Positions 26,781-45,324 of a DNA stretch of 64,000 nucleotides are shown one piece after another. Each line of letters opens with the position of its first letter. Position 1 is the stretch's first letter. The notes beneath the pieces are model-generated. The model ran no database searches and was not told the DNA's origin. It was given only the letters and a program-made list of their open reading frames with translations. Made by a program: the position numbers and the translations under genes. This DNA is from Chamaea fasciata (taxonomy: Eukaryota > Chordata > Aves > Passeriformes > Sylviidae): assembly GCA_029207755.1 (NCBI GenBank), contig JARCOQ010000002.1, positions 46,331,744 through 46,395,743 on the forward strand, in the 5' to 3' direction.

Positions 26781-27050
26781 AATAGAGCAAGACAAAGGAA
26801 CCTGAAGTTACACCAGGGGAAGGTTAGATTGGGTATTAGGAAAGATTTCTGCCCTGAAAGACTCAAGTATTGGAACAGGCTGTCCAGGGAAGTTGTGAAA
26901 GTTACATCCTTGGAGGTATTTAAAACCTATGTAGATGTGGCATTTTAGGACGTGGTTTAGTGGTGGACTTGACAGTGCTGGGTTGTTGGTTGGACTCAAT
27001 GATCTTAGAACTGTCTTTCCCAACCTAAATGTCTCCCTGGTTCTTTGATT
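26781..27050 (+). mobile_element. CR1 LINE, end of ORF2 plus 3' UTR
   Basis: Forward-strand CR1 3' end. The first ~165 bp translate to the C-terminus of CR1 ORF2: a 'LKLHQGKVRLGIRKDF' stretch followed by 'YWNRLSREVVKV' and 'SLEVFKTY' (frame of 26757-26948). This is the conserved RLDIRK.FF...[10 protein letters not shown]...SLEVFK block that follows the reverse-transcriptase domain in CR1-type proteins. The 3' UTR then runs through 'gttggactcaatgatcttag' to a decayed tail near 27050. The catalytic domain is absent, so the copy is dead on arrival or long decayed. Confidence 0.92.
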
Positions 27051-30000
27051 CATGCCCACAAGGCAGAACATCACCTCATGTCCAGAGAGCTGGCATTTTT
27101 GCCTGTTACTTTGCATGTAGCACAGGAGACACGTGGCCTTGTCCAGCCATCTTCTGGGCAGCGTCATCATCTGGAGACTCTGTTCTTACAGCAGACTGTG
27201 AATGAAGATGGTACTGCAAGGAAATCAGAAGAAACTGGTATCCTTGGGGAACTGGTTAAGAAAGAAATTTGCATAACTCATACGGTTTATCTGTCTTTTT
27301 CAATATGGAGGGATTTTTTAAAATTACATCTGCTGATGTTTTTGCCTTATTCCCAAAATTACTTAACTCAGAATTCAGGTTATTATTGGCAATTTTATAT
27401 TCTCCAGTTGGTAGCTTTCTTGACTGTTATTATTAGCATTTTCATTTCAAAATCCTTTGAGGTAATCTGAGATGCAGGGAAAGGCATCTGGAATTTCCTT
27501 ATATCCCTTGAGGAAGGATCTGGATTGCTCATTTATGTTTTAATTGCTAATTTAGAGCTGTATATTTCTAGATGTCTTCTTACAGACCTACTCCCATATC
27601 ATGAAGTCATTCTTATAGACAATCCAGACGTAGTGATCCAGTACAAACCAGGTCTGCTCAAGTGTTCAGTACTGTGATTAAGAGATGGAGAAATAGCACA
27701 GGCATTCATACATATGCAAAGCCTTAATATCAAAACAGGCTTTTCCAGGAGCAGTGACACTAAGAAGGGCTGGTTTCCCTGGAGGAAGCTTCTTCACAGC
27801 CAGTTCAGGGGAGTGACTCCTAGAGGAATGACATGAATTTCCACCAAGCCCCTCCTATGTGTACCTGATTGCATGTCTGGGAAACACAAGAAATTTGTCT
27901 GCATGAAGAAATTTCTTACAGCTTTAGTGCTTGGATCATAAAATGGGCCAGCTGATGGAACAAAGATCTGACATACCAGTTTGTTACTAAATATTTCTCA
28001 AGGTATCATTTTGAATCACCATCGAAGGTTTTCAGATGGTGTTTCATGTATTTTAGATCCATCTATTCCTAGTGCTTCAGGAATTGTTTCTGTGAATTGA
28101 GCCTCCATATTTTCATACAATGACAGATTCTTTTCCCTCTGAGGTGGAGCCTCTCCCTTCCCAGCTGGCTTTCTGACAGTGAAGCAAATATCAGAAGAAA
28201 TCCTGATGTTTTTTCCTCCATGTCCAGACCATTGAAATCAGGTCAAACCCTCTCTACTCACTTAATTTCACTTCTCAATTTCATTAATTTTCACCCCTAC
28301 TCCTTAGATGATGTGTGTTGCTTCTGCTGACTCCAAAGAGTCAGTGAGAAAAGAAGCCATGTGGCAGCCCCAATGCACTTCAGTGAAACTGTGAAATGGC
28401 TTCAGGACTGAAATAGCAGCAGCTGTTTCAGATCAGGAGCTTTATTAGCTGAGTAATTAGAGGGATTTACTTTGTGCCTTCACAGCAGCTCCAACAAGTT
28501 TGGTTTTCCAGTCTAAGACTTTTCAGAGCTGATGGAACAACTAAACCCCAACTCTGCAACTTCTTTACCCATCAGCAAAATGTCCAGACTGTGATCATGT
28601 AGAAAAACTTCTTAGCCTGGTAGAAATACTGTTGGGAGAAATACTTGTCTGAGAGATGTGTTCGGCATCAATGAACTGAGCTTGATTGTGTTGATCTATG
28701 AAAGTGAAGCACTTGTCCAGAAAGGTGATAGTACCTTTATTTGTCAGCTGGATATAAAAGCCCAAAGATGTGCCATTTAATAATAATTATGGATTATTAT
28801 AGATGATTATGAATGGTGGGGATGCTGAACAGAATTATTACTTTTTGAATAACAAAGTAGAAGGTTAAATTATTAGAGTTTTTAACTAAGAAGGCAAAAG
28901 GATATATGATACAATATACCTTTTGTCAATAATAGCAAATACTAGAAAAAATTAAAGCTTAATATATCAACCACAATAGTTTTGAATGCTTGGAAATGAG
29001 TACACAATGGGCAGGGAACAGGACCTAAAAGATGCGATGGAGTCCAAGAGCAATCTGTTGAACCTCTCCCCCAGGTGATGTTCCTGGGTGCTCTGCCAGC
29101 TGCTTCCTGCCAGTCACCTTCTTCAAAATGACAGAACCACTCTGGACTGAGTACCCAGCAGGATCCATCCCTTGGTCCTTGTGTAGCTGCCTTTGCAGGG
29201 GAATCAACATGAGAGGAGATGCAGGTATCTGCAGGTGCATGGTGGCACTATCCTTTTGCTTCCAGAGGCTTCCCAGGCACTGGTTTGGGACTGGCAGAGA
29301 CAGGACAGGTCTTACAGAGACCTCTGCTCTTGGGGAATGGTGGCTGCAGGGCTGGTGGGCCTCCACATGCCAGCTGAGCCCCGGGAAACACTGTCATGAG
29401 AGCTCAGAGAACAGGTCAGCTGGACACACTTGCCTACATGCTGAACCACCAAGCTGACTCCCTGTGCTGGGCTTGGCTGGGAAACAGATCATTTGCTCCA
29501 CAGCAGCCCAGACAGTGGTGAGTTTTGGATTTGTGTCTAGGACAGTGCTGATAACACACCAGTGTTTTGGCTGCTGCTGAGCAGCACTTGCACAACATTG
29601 CATTTTTATTTTTCCCACTCTGCCCCACCTGCAAGTAGGCTGGAGGTTGGCAAGAGGCTGGGAGGGAGCACAGGCAGGACAACTGTGCCAGCGTGGCCAA
29701 AGGGTTTTTCCTGCCTTACAGCAACACGTGCTGCAGTAACAGCTCAAGGGAAGGAGGAGAAAGGGGTGACATTGATGGTTATGGAACGTGTCTCCTCAAC
29801 TAACCTTGGCATGTGCTGAAACCCTGGTTTCCAGGAGGTGGAAAAACATAAGTTGCGGAAGGGAACAAATTCCTCTTTTTGCTTTGCTTGAATGTGCAGT
29901 TTTTGCTTAACCTACCAAACTGCTTTAATCTGTGTGCCTTCCTCCTGTCTTCTTCCCATCATGCAGCAGAGAGGAAACCCAGCAGATGTGTTTGGCTGCT

Positions 30001-31800
30001 AATTAAGGTCAATCCACCACAACCACACTCCCTGGTCTCACCGAAATTGTTCCTGGCCTTGGGGACAATTTCAGTGACAATGGTCGGGAACTGAGTCTCT
30101 TGAAGGCAAAATCTGGGCTACTGCTGCTTTATTTCACCAGAACTAGCAACCTTTTCTTGGAAGTTCTCTTCAAGGGGAACACAGACAACACTGAAGTTGA
30201 ACTGCTATGTGATTCTGTTCTTTTTTCTTCTTTTCTTTATAGTTACATTTTCAGAATAAAAGATAATTGACCACCAGAACTCTTCTTGCCTTCTAAGATG
30301 GTCATTCCCAGCTGCTCCAGTGCTGTAGGACACGAGGCACTGTTGAAGGCACCAGAGGTCCACATGCTGCAGCATGGTCTGGTGACAAGATTTGCACACA
30401 ACACACCATTTCCCAATCATCATACCAGCAGTGCGTGAACATGCTTGGTACATGAACTATCCGGATATTGTGTTCATGCCTAATGTCCAGCTCAAGAAAG
30501 GTGCTGAATAATCTGTGTATTCGAAGAAAATGCCACAAGAAGTAAATGATCTCATCAAGAAAACCCAAACAGCTATTGCCTAAGGCTCTGTGGAATAGGT
30601 TAGATAAAAAAACAAAAGAAGATGGGCTGACATCCAAACAGAATTTAAATACTGTCCAATGAATTATACCCCAGAGTGCCTGTTTCTTGCCTTTAGTTAT
30701 AAAGGTGTCAGACAAGTCCCACAGAAACAGATGCCCTATTGCAATCTCCAAAATTCAGATGAGATGTCTGACCACTGATATGAAGACTGTAACACAGTGG
30801 GGTCCAGGGAGGTTATCAGCATCTGGAAGACTTTCTTCTTAACCTCTGTTCATCCTATGTTTGGTCACATTTTCTGAGCAGCTAGGTGTTCTCCTGAGCT
30901 CAGTGATCTGGAAGAGACTGGGTTGTTCTGGTCATTTTAACACATTCAATTACTTAGGAACTTTGCTGTCAGAGGAAACATGGAAACCTAGAAGGATGCA
31001 GAAGAAAAAGAGCTCATCTAAAGTTAGAGAAAAGAAGCAATTTAAAGTGGAAGCCAAGAGGGAAAAAGGTGGAAAATAAAAAATACCTAAAATGAAATGA
31101 GAGGCAAAAAAGATGGTTAGAAAGTTTAATTAATTCTGGTTCAAAAGTCAAGAAGAAATGAAAAATGGAACAAAAGAGCAGAACTGGCACTAGAGAGAGC
31201 GAGAGAGAAGAAAGATGGTGGGGAGAAAGAAGCTCAGTAAATTAACCAATATATGCTGTAGAGAAATCCTGTCAGCAGGCTCAGAGAATCTGTCTCCATT
31301 AAAGTTTCATAGTGAAGGCTCAGAGGGATTTTCAATATTTGAAAAGTGTTTTTGAAGGTAGCCAAGGGGAGATGCACTGGTAACTCTTGAAAGGCTAATG
31401 CATTAAATTTTATTATGTCTTCAAATAGCATGGGACAGTGTCTAACTCTTGGTTACTTTAAAAGAGCACTCATGTCTCGCTGTGCTCCCACCTCTCATTA
31501 AAATGTCCCTGTTTGGAGTGTTTTGCATTCTCTGCCTTTCTCTCTGGTGATCACAGCTGAAGATAAGACAGGTGCCAGGAGGGTTGAAGGCAGAAGCTGG
31601 GAATTGTGGGGCTGCAAAGAGGTTGAAGTGGAAGGACAAGGTCAAGACAAAGGGTTTCACCCTGAGGCCCCTGACACAAAGAATGAACACCGGTTTCATT
31701 TGGGTAGATAGGAATGATAGACGCCATCCTGGTGACTGGGAGGTGGCAGCTTCCACTGCTCTGGCAAGGAATATGAAGTCCCCCGGTTTGTCCTTCCTTG
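27051..31800. other. non-coding stretch, no gene recognised
   Basis: No exon, RNA gene or dispersed repeat recognised. A 141-codon frame (27045-27470, plus) overlaps the end of the preceding CR1 and ends in AT-rich sequence; it has no domain. Frames at 29025-29820 and 30205-30751 cross on both strands. A purine-rich stretch with many A and G runs covers about 30990-31235. Confidence 0.5.
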
Positions 31801-31844
31801 AACTCCCGTCTAATGAAGAGGAGCGAAAGCCCAAAGGGAAAATA

Positions 31845-31970
31845 ACTGCTCCATACCGGAGCCCGGCGGGTGGCAGCACCGAACCGCGGCCAGGCGCAGC
31901 TCCCGGCAGCGCGGGATGCTGCTGGAGTGATCCCTTCCCTGCCCCGGGTTTGCTTTGGTAACGCTTGCAC
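31845..31970. promoter_or_regulatory. small GC/CpG-rich patch
   Basis: About 13 CpG dinucleotides in some 120 bp, in a neighbourhood that is otherwise CpG-poor. It is too short to meet the usual 200-bp CpG-island definition. Within it, 31863-31877 matches 13 of 15 positions of the CTCF core consensus CCASYAGRKGGCRSY; both mismatches (third and sixth positions) fall in the core, so binding is doubtful. No transcription start or exon could be supported. Confidence 0.4.
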
Positions 31971-32163
31971 TTCTTTTGTGCCGCCCTGAACAGCAGTGAC
32001 TAAACAGCCGCCTAGAAATCACACTGTATTGTCACGGCCTTTGTCTAAACTGCGCCTCTCCCTCCTGCTGCCTCTCACCGGGGACTGCTGCTTTGTAAAG
32101 CATTCGGTACAAGCACCAGGCTCCAGAGGCTTTTTATGTTGGCTATCACTGGCATGAATTATA

Positions 32164-32165
<2 letters not shown>

Positions 32166-32204
<39 letters not shown>
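32166..32204. repeat. T39 homopolymer
   Basis: 39 uninterrupted T residues. On the minus strand this would be a long poly(A), as left by a recent retroposon, but the sequence to its right shows no recognisable gene or SINE body and no nearby polyadenylation signal on that strand. Exact length is likely unreliable in any assembly. Confidence 0.95.
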
Positions 32205-32205
<1 letters not shown>

Positions 32206-33707
32206 GTACAAAATAATTCGGTCCAAAGTCGAGACAGGTATGTTCAGACACCCATTTGCACACTGAGCATGTAGCACACAAGAAATCACCAGGGATCTAG
32301 TCAGTGCAGCCCACTGTGCTCAGCCAGAGATTCCTAGGACTAGCCACGTAGCCTTGGGCTTGGCAGCACTGCTACCCTGACCACAGCACTGCCTCTAAGG
32401 GAGCCTAGAGGCTGGGCTTACAACAGAGAGGCAGGCTGCTAAATTTAGAGAGTTTCATTGAAAATTGAACTGCTCCTCCCATGCAGCTACTTTGGGACAA
32501 AGTTAGCCTCTCACATCCAGGCAGGGCAGGGATGTAACACAGGATATTCCCACCAAGCTGGCATCAGACCAAAGGTGGACACTATTCAGCCGCTTTCTCA
32601 ATAAATTTAGAAAAGAAAAGGTTGTTTGGATTCAGTCCCAAACTCCACCTGCCTCCTGCTCCAGCATATGTTGTTAGTGGTGGATGAAGAGGAAAGACTG
32701 AGGACAGACAAGTGTCTTCTCAGAAAATATGATCCAGTGCTTGCCTGAAAAATTTTGAAATTAAAAAATCAGACAAAACTTGAACTGAGACAACCAAGTC
32801 CATTAAATGTTTTCTAAACTTTTTTTCTACATGAGCCTTCTGCTGAGTCCCTGTGATCAAACCTGAAACCTGTTCTCCTCTGCATGACTTTTTTGGTGTG
32901 CAATTCTTTCCTTTTGATGCATGTGAAAACAGTTTCACCTACCCCCTACCAAAGAAACAAGCAGTGACAGGCATCCTTCCAAACCAAGCAACACAGAGCA
33001 GTGTTCTGCTGAGACAAAGCTGTCTTCCACTGTGTTTCCTAATCCATAAGTGGATGCCAGGGGTACAGAGACAAAATAAAATGACCCAAGAAACTGGTCA
33101 TTATGAGGGAAGGACAAACTGCAACGCTCTCTTCCAGCTCCTCTTCTTATCCATGGCTGAGTTAACCCTGTGCTGTCCCCATGGGGCTGTGGCACATTTG
33201 GCTCATGGATGACAAAACCAATGGGGCATTTGGGCTCTCTCCTACTGCAAAGCTCAGCAGAGACACGATGAAACCTCAGCCAGAGTCTGAGAGCTTCAGT
33301 TCCCAAATGACTAATGCTGTTTGAAAGTAGAAGTCAAGAAAGGACAACACAAAATTATTTCTTGTCTGTCCCAACAGCAGGGCAGGGCTATCTTTTCTCT
33401 CTGATAAATGGAATGGTTTTGACCAAATTGTAACCTCTGGCTTGAATTTGGAGATAAGTATCGTCATATCAGCCTTGTGTCAAGGCTCAGAAGCACCTTG
33501 TGGCAGCAGTGAAGCAGTGTTTCACAGGGCTGCATGGGCCAGAGGAGGCTGCAGGGTCTGGGCAGTGTGGTCAGCCAGATACTCCCCTCCCTTCCAGGTT
33601 TGGAGGGTGCCCACAGCAGGGGACAGTATAAATTCTATACTATAAATTCTATAAATGAAGCTGCATTGCCAGTGGCAGGAATGGAGCTAGTTCCAGGTAC
33701 TTTGGAG
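32205..33707. other. non-coding stretch, no gene recognised
   Basis: No gene recognised. Opposed frames of about 120 codons occur at 32853-33306 on both strands, without domains. A short repeated word (tataaattcta, about 33628-33653) precedes the duplicated element. Confidence 0.5.
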
Positions 33708-33993
33708 TTTACAGCTCAAGAGTGGATTTAATTATCACTTTACTGGCTTTAAGTGTGCTGTAAGACTAATCTAAATTTTACTGGGTCGGCAGTTGCTTTA
33801 CAAGCTTCCTCAACAGGCAAGTGTCAAATTAGGGCTATACCAACAGATAAAGGGAGAAAACTAAAGCCACTGATGGCCATAGTTTTCCCAACTGATATCT
33901 TTATACTCTGCTATAAAAGCCTATCACCCTTCATTTCAAGAAAGTGAAAATTGTTGACATCTCTTTCAAATGCTAATTGTTAGGAAGCAAATT
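33708..33993. repeat. duplicated non-coding element, copy A
   Basis: First of two diverged collinear copies of a ~290-bp non-coding element; the second is at 37268-37559 in the same orientation. Shared words occur in the same order: tttacagct (33708), atttaattatc (33726), gtaagactaatct (33760), a 52-bp ungapped block (33780-33831, about 38 of 52 identical by eye) ending in aagtgtcaaatta (33819), atatcttt (33895), taaaagcc (33914) and caaatt (33988). There is no coding potential. The TAATTA inside the second word is a homeodomain-type core. It could be a duplicated enhancer-like conserved element or two copies of an unrecognised ancient repeat. Confidence 0.85.
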
Positions 33994-34006
33994 GAACTAA
34001 ATATAA

Positions 34007-34742
34007 TTAGAATCAAATCATGTGCACCTTTTATTGAGGAGGAACAACACTCAGTATCTTCTGCTATTTATGTTTCCAGATAATCTGTGCCATTAGTGTG
34101 GGATCAAATGTTGGAGCCTCTCCAGTTGCTGCATGACTGCGACTCTGAGCATTGACGATGCCGTTTGACGGACCCAGAAGTGCATCTTGGAGCTTGTTTT
34201 ACAGCAGGTTTTGAAAAATACAGTGTTTTGCCCGGGCACAAATGCTCCACTTGGAGCCGGGACAGCCCAGACCTTGCACTTGGGTGCAGCGGAGCCGCCC
34301 GGACGTGGCGGCAGAACTTTGTGTGCCATAAAGAAGTGAACTTTGGCAAAACTCTGCCCTTGGACTTTTAAGCACCTGCACCTGCTGACCTGCCTAAGAG
34401 AATTTTCCAGGTCATGGTGCCCTGGAAAGAAGCAGGCATGGTGCTCTGCTGAAGGGTTTCTCCAGGCTTTGGGGGACAGCTCTGAACAACGAGAGGCCAT
34501 TCACAGCTTGAAAAAACCCTTCTCTTGCCCTGCTGATCTGCCCCACACGATGCCCCTTCCCTTCCCGCCCAAGAGAACAGGTGTCAGGGCCTCTCTGTGT
34601 GACCAAAATCACTGGCAGGCAGCAGGAAGTAGTGAGCTGCCCACACCGCACCCAGGATTCCTGCACAGTCATCCTTGTGTTTTGCTCACACAGGTTTCTC
34701 TTTTCTGATTATTTCTTTGCTGGACAGGATGGACTATATGTT
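34007..34742. other. non-coding stretch with a small CpG-rich patch
   Basis: Starts about 15 bp after duplicated copy A. About 11 CpGs cluster between 34135 and 34320, including a dense GC-rich run at 34288-34315. Open frames here (up to 135 codons on the minus strand, 121 on the plus) arise because the GC-rich DNA has few stops; they cross each other and have no domains. A modest regulatory patch is possible, but no promoter motif supports it. Confidence 0.45.
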
Positions 34743-35236
34743 ACCCATAGGACCCATCAGAATCATTGAGTCCAACTCCTGGCTATACACAGGACACCCC
34801 AAGAGACACACCATGTGACTGAGCATTGTCTAAATGTGTCTTGAGCTCTGCCAGGCTGGTGCAGTAACCACTTCCTTGGGGAGCCTGTTCCAGTGCCCAA
34901 CCACCCCCTGGGTGAAGAACCTTTTTATAATATCCAACCTAAACCTACCCTGACACAACTTCAGGCAGTTTTCTCAACTCCTGTCAGTGCTCATGAGAGT
35001 GAAGAAATTGGTACCTGGCCCTTCTCTTCCCCTCATGAGGAAGCTGCAGACTGCAATGGGATCTCCCCTTAGTCTCTTCTTCTCCAGGCTGAACAGACCA
35101 AGTGACCTCAACAGCTCCTCATGCAGTTTCCTCTCCAGACCCTCCACCATCCTCATTGCCCTCCTTTGGACACTCTCTTTTTATATTGTGGTGTCCAGAA
35201 CTGCATACAGCACCCAAGGTGATGCTGCACCAGTTC
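34743..35236 (-). mobile_element. CR1 LINE, ORF2 C-terminal region plus 3' UTR
   Basis: Almost 500 bp matching avian CR1 in reverse. The left end carries 'catcagaatcattgagtcc', the 3' UTR end of a CR1 subfamily. The middle carries the familiar 'agcctgttccagtgcccaacc'. The right part, read on the minus strand, encodes a 'LFSLEKKRLRGD' stretch (within 34974-35156), the motif just after the CR1 reverse-transcriptase domain. Stops and frameshifts follow, so no functional protein remains. The element fades near 35236. Its tail repeats are eroded compared with the copies at 24711 and 57666. Confidence 0.93.
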
Positions 35237-36919
35237 TTTATATATAGTCTTTTATAAGAATAGCTTGGCCTAACACATATCATACCCAAACTAATCTATG
35301 CTTTTATTCCCACCACTCCTTGATCCCATAGCATTGCTACCCATTGTATCCTCCTCATCATTTCCTCCCCTTTGCAGAACTTAGGGATCACCCCTGAACC
35401 ACCATGGCTGTTTATCTACGGGGCTGACACAGAAAAGATATGCTGGTGTTGCCCCAGATCTTTGCAGAAGGGCAAGTCTTATCTACCTCAAGGGTTTGAA
35501 AGAGTTGAGATGGAATTTTTTCTTCCCAGCTATCTGAGGCCTGAAAAGGTAAGCACATCCCAGGCTGGAGAAGCAGTCTCTGGGTGAACTCCATGCTCTC
35601 TGTCTATTTGCATTACTGAGAAGTACTTCTTATCTTTTGGACTTTCAAACCAAAGTGTTTAAAGAAATACTGGAGTGAAATTATAGCTGCTGATGATTAA
35701 AGCACTATATTTAGGCTTAACTGTAACTTAAATGCCAGATTATGAACTCTGAAATATTTTTTACATAAACTCTCCCCTCCATAAACAGTGAGCTAAAGTA
35801 GTCAATTTGTTCCATTGACTTCAGCCAAATGCAGCATGATTCTGGTTCTCTGTTAGTACTTAGGGACAGCCTCAAACCTTGAATTAACTTGAAAAATACA
35901 GACAGTCAGAAAAAGAAGCCTTCTCCTTGTTAGGAGAAGCCTGACAGCATTCAGATTGTTAAGGGGTTGCTGTTGGTTGTTTTCCCAGGTGGATGGCACA
36001 GAATTTCAGTCATGTGAGATCCACCACTTACAGTGAAATGCCCAAGTAGAAATCTGGCTTTGAAGTGATTTAATCCTGGGTTGCAGGTAAATATCCCGGG
36101 TAAAACAATATGGATAAAGCCCTGCTGAGCCAGCTGACCTTAGGGAAGACAGACAGTGTGGTTATCTGAACTTCACTTATCTAAAGTCTCCTCTTGTTTG
36201 AGGTGGGATTATTTTGTCCACCTCATACCAAGAGAGGGGATTCTGTGTGCCCTGATCCACTCAAGGTGCATGACCCAGCACCATGGTTACACCTTGAGAA
36301 GGCAAGTGTCCTTCCCCTAGAAAGAAAAGTAGTTTGGAAATTAAAAGGCCAAATGATTCAAGCTGTACAGCTCATATGCAATCATAAAGAGGATACACAC
36401 ACAGAGAAAAGAAAGATGGAATAATTTTGTGGAGATGCTGAGGTACAGGGGTGGGCAGAACAGACACTGTGAGAAACCAAGGTGCCTTGGGCAGAGGTGT
36501 CTTAGTTCAGGCAGAGCAAGAAGGGCGTGAGTGATGTGCCCAGCAGCCACTGCACCAGGGAGGGATGTGCAAAGCCTCCTGCAGGCTGAACAGCTCCAGT
36601 TACTACATTGGAATGGTTTACACAGTCTTGTTAAACTACAGGTCCCCATACAGGCTGTTCACCTCCTCCCCATACCCAGTTCAGTCACAGTCCTCACTAG
36701 GAAACCAGCAGTGGAAAAAAGTCAATCTTCCCTGTCTAATAAATTAAGGAAAAATAAAAACTGATGACTTAAGGTGGAATTCCCAGGGTTTCTAAAACAG
36801 CACTGCCTTCACTTGTAGGCCTGATGATCGTTTGTGTTGTTACAAAAAGTTGCATAAAAAAAGGCCAAAACAAAACTCTGAGGAACACTGAGGAATTATT
36901 TCTAATCCCTTTTGCCTGA

Positions 36920-36920
<1 letters not shown>
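35237..36920. other. non-coding stretch, no gene recognised
   Basis: No gene or confident repeat recognised between a CR1 copy and an A40 run. Frames are at most about 100 codons (36341-36649, minus) and have no domain. Confidence 0.55.

Positions 36921-36960
<40 letters not shown>
36921..36960. repeat. A40 homopolymer
   Basis: Forty uninterrupted A residues, followed directly by TTTCC. The sequence to its left has several A-rich words but no canonical AATAAA within 30 bp and no recognisable retrocopy. It lies about 300 bp before duplicated copy B. Confidence 0.95.
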
Positions 36961-36964
<4 letters not shown>

Positions 36965-37267
36965 CTCTAAAGCCCCAGAACTAATAAAACCATTTTACAC
37001 AAACCACAGTGAAAGAAACTATATGGTGCATTTACAATTAATTTTCAGCTCATGAAATCACCTCATGAATGAAATGTGTGTCTAAGTTGTGTGAGAGTCA
37101 AGAAGGGAGAAAAGATAACACTAGTGAGGAGAGAGCAGATTTTTATAGTGTTTGCTGGTTGCCTTTCATTGTCTGAACAGCAGGAGGAGATTAATGATAT
37201 TGTCACAACATTAATGATGCTGTAAAATCATAAGGACAGAGAGAGCCAGGATTTGATAAAAGTGAGA

Positions 37268-43756
<6,489 letters not shown>

Positions 43757-43812
43757 CACAGGTCCATAAGACAGTTTGGTTTGGAAGGGATCTTGGAAGA
43801 GTATCTAGTGTA
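43757..43812 (-). mobile_element. CR1 LINE, decayed 3' fragment
   Basis: The plus strand reads 'ataagacagtttggtttgg', 'aagggatcttggaagagtat', 'ctagt', a degraded reverse complement of the avian CR1 3' terminus (agaatggtttgggttggaagggacctt...atctagt). Only the final ~55 bp remain and the tail octamers have been lost to substitutions. No coding sequence remains. Confidence 0.65.
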
Positions 43813-44299
43813 TTTTCAATAGCAAGGCTACTGGATCTGAATTCCTTATTCCACTTCTTTATGGATTTTTTTTTTTTAATGTGACACTTTCATGGGATTG
43901 TAAGCAGATGCCTACTCTGGGAGTCACCAACCAGAAATGACCCATAGGCTTCAGCAAGATATTGGCTAATCAAAATATTTGACAAAATCGTTCTGATTCC
44001 TCTTTGTTTTAAATTATTTACAATTTAGGAGAGCATGACACTTCAATTCTTTAATTAATTCAAGCTTGAATGAATTTTTTGCGGAAGTTCAAGCCTTCAG
44101 CAAGGAAAAGCTTCCAGAGACCTGAAAAAAAAATTAAAAAAATATTACTTAAAGACCCGTGGGAGAAATCTTTTCTGTGTGCATGAATCTTGTAAGATTT
44201 GGGGCTGAGATTTCACGTGTTTGGCACAGTTCACTCAAGACAAGCCCTGTCCTTGCACCATCCCCAGTAACCTGACTGCCTCTCAGTCCTGAACCCACG
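43813..44299. other. non-coding stretch, nothing recognised
   Basis: AT-rich sequence with a T12 run (43867-43878) and no supported feature, lying between a CR1 scrap and the CpG-enriched patch. Confidence 0.5.
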
Positions 44300-44700
44300 T
44301 TCTCGCAGATACCGCACCCGCATGACCTCATTATCACCCAAGGCCAATTCACCCGGCTGCTTCCGCCTCACCCTGTGTTCCCCGGGCTGCCCGCTCCCCC
44401 ATGGTAGATGGAACCAGGGGTTGCTCCTTTTTCCCAAGAAGTACGAATGTGGGGCGGTGCGAGGCTGGGCATGGCGGAGCGCTGGAGCGGGGCCAGCTGG
44501 GTGCCCGTCAGCACGCAATGCAAACAGCGGCCAAGGCTGCGCTGCCTGCCATAAACCCTTTCGGGCTGCAAAACAGGTCAGAGATCTCCGAGAGCACAGC
44601 TCTGCTCCCGTAATGATTAACAGCCCGGTGGCAAAAGTCCCCCGGGCTTTGGCTGGCGCTGTGTGTGTGCAGGCACACATGAGCCGACGTCAATGGGAAA
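44300..44700. promoter_or_regulatory. CpG-enriched patch, weak CpG-island candidate
   Basis: About 26 CpG dinucleotides in 400 bp by eye, clearly above flanking sequence. Several words resemble factor sites: 44609-44621 resembles an HNF1 site ending in the exact half-site ATTAAC, and cgacgtca near 44684 is one base from a CRE. These are individually near chance. Opposed frames of 149 and 172 codons span the patch because GC-rich DNA is stop-poor; they are not supported as genes. It could be a distal regulatory element or an orphan promoter. Confidence 0.4.
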
Positions 44701-45240
44701 ATTTATCTCTCCTAAGCCCAGAAAACCCTTTGCAGGGGCAAAGCCTCTCTCGTGGTGTGCTGTTCACTCAGTCCTTTCTATGGACCAGTATTCCTGATTG
44801 GCTCTGCACTGGCAGAGAATTCCCTGCTGCTGCATTTTAAACCAAGAGCAGAAATAATCACAAGGGACAGGTTTAGTCTTCCTATACCTTCTGTAATGAA
44901 CAAATATGGAAGACCATGTTCCAGTCTCTGATTCATGGGCATAAATCTGAAAATGGAGACAAATGTCGTTTTCTTTCAGATCCCCCTGAGAGAAAAATCT
45001 GCAAAACTGACCAGAAGAGACAATATAATCATGAGTGTTCTGTCCCAGTGAATGTCCTTCAACTCAGCAGTGCTGTTAAATTGCTACTTTCCAAAGCAAA
45101 ATAACTTTAAAATTATCTGTGTATCCTGTGCAAAATTTCTCCTTCTTAATACCTACTTGTTATTTTTTAGAATCATAGGTTGCAGGATTTTTTTCCATAT
45201 TTTACAAAGTACCTTATCATAATTTTTTGTGAAACAGATG

Positions 45241-45324
45241 TTAAAAAAAAACCACCCAAAACCCAAACCAAAACAAAACAAAAAACCAGAAAAAAAAAAA
45301 CAAACCAAAAAAACCCAAACCCTC
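45241..45324. repeat. A-rich low-complexity tract with CC interruptions
   Basis: About 84 bp made almost only of A and C: A runs broken by CC, CCC and single C words such as aaaacccaaaccaaaac. No fixed repeat unit is kept, so this is low-complexity DNA and not a satellite or a telomere array. Frames across it give lysine/proline-rich peptides with no meaning. Confidence 0.85.

Noticed and set aside
44231..44840. Opposed frames of 149 and 172 codons
   Set aside because: Mirror-image openness in a CpG-rich patch, no domain on either strand.
45241..45324. Telomere-like or satellite array
   Set aside because: A/C-rich but without a constant unit; no TTAGGG/CCCTAA hexamers.
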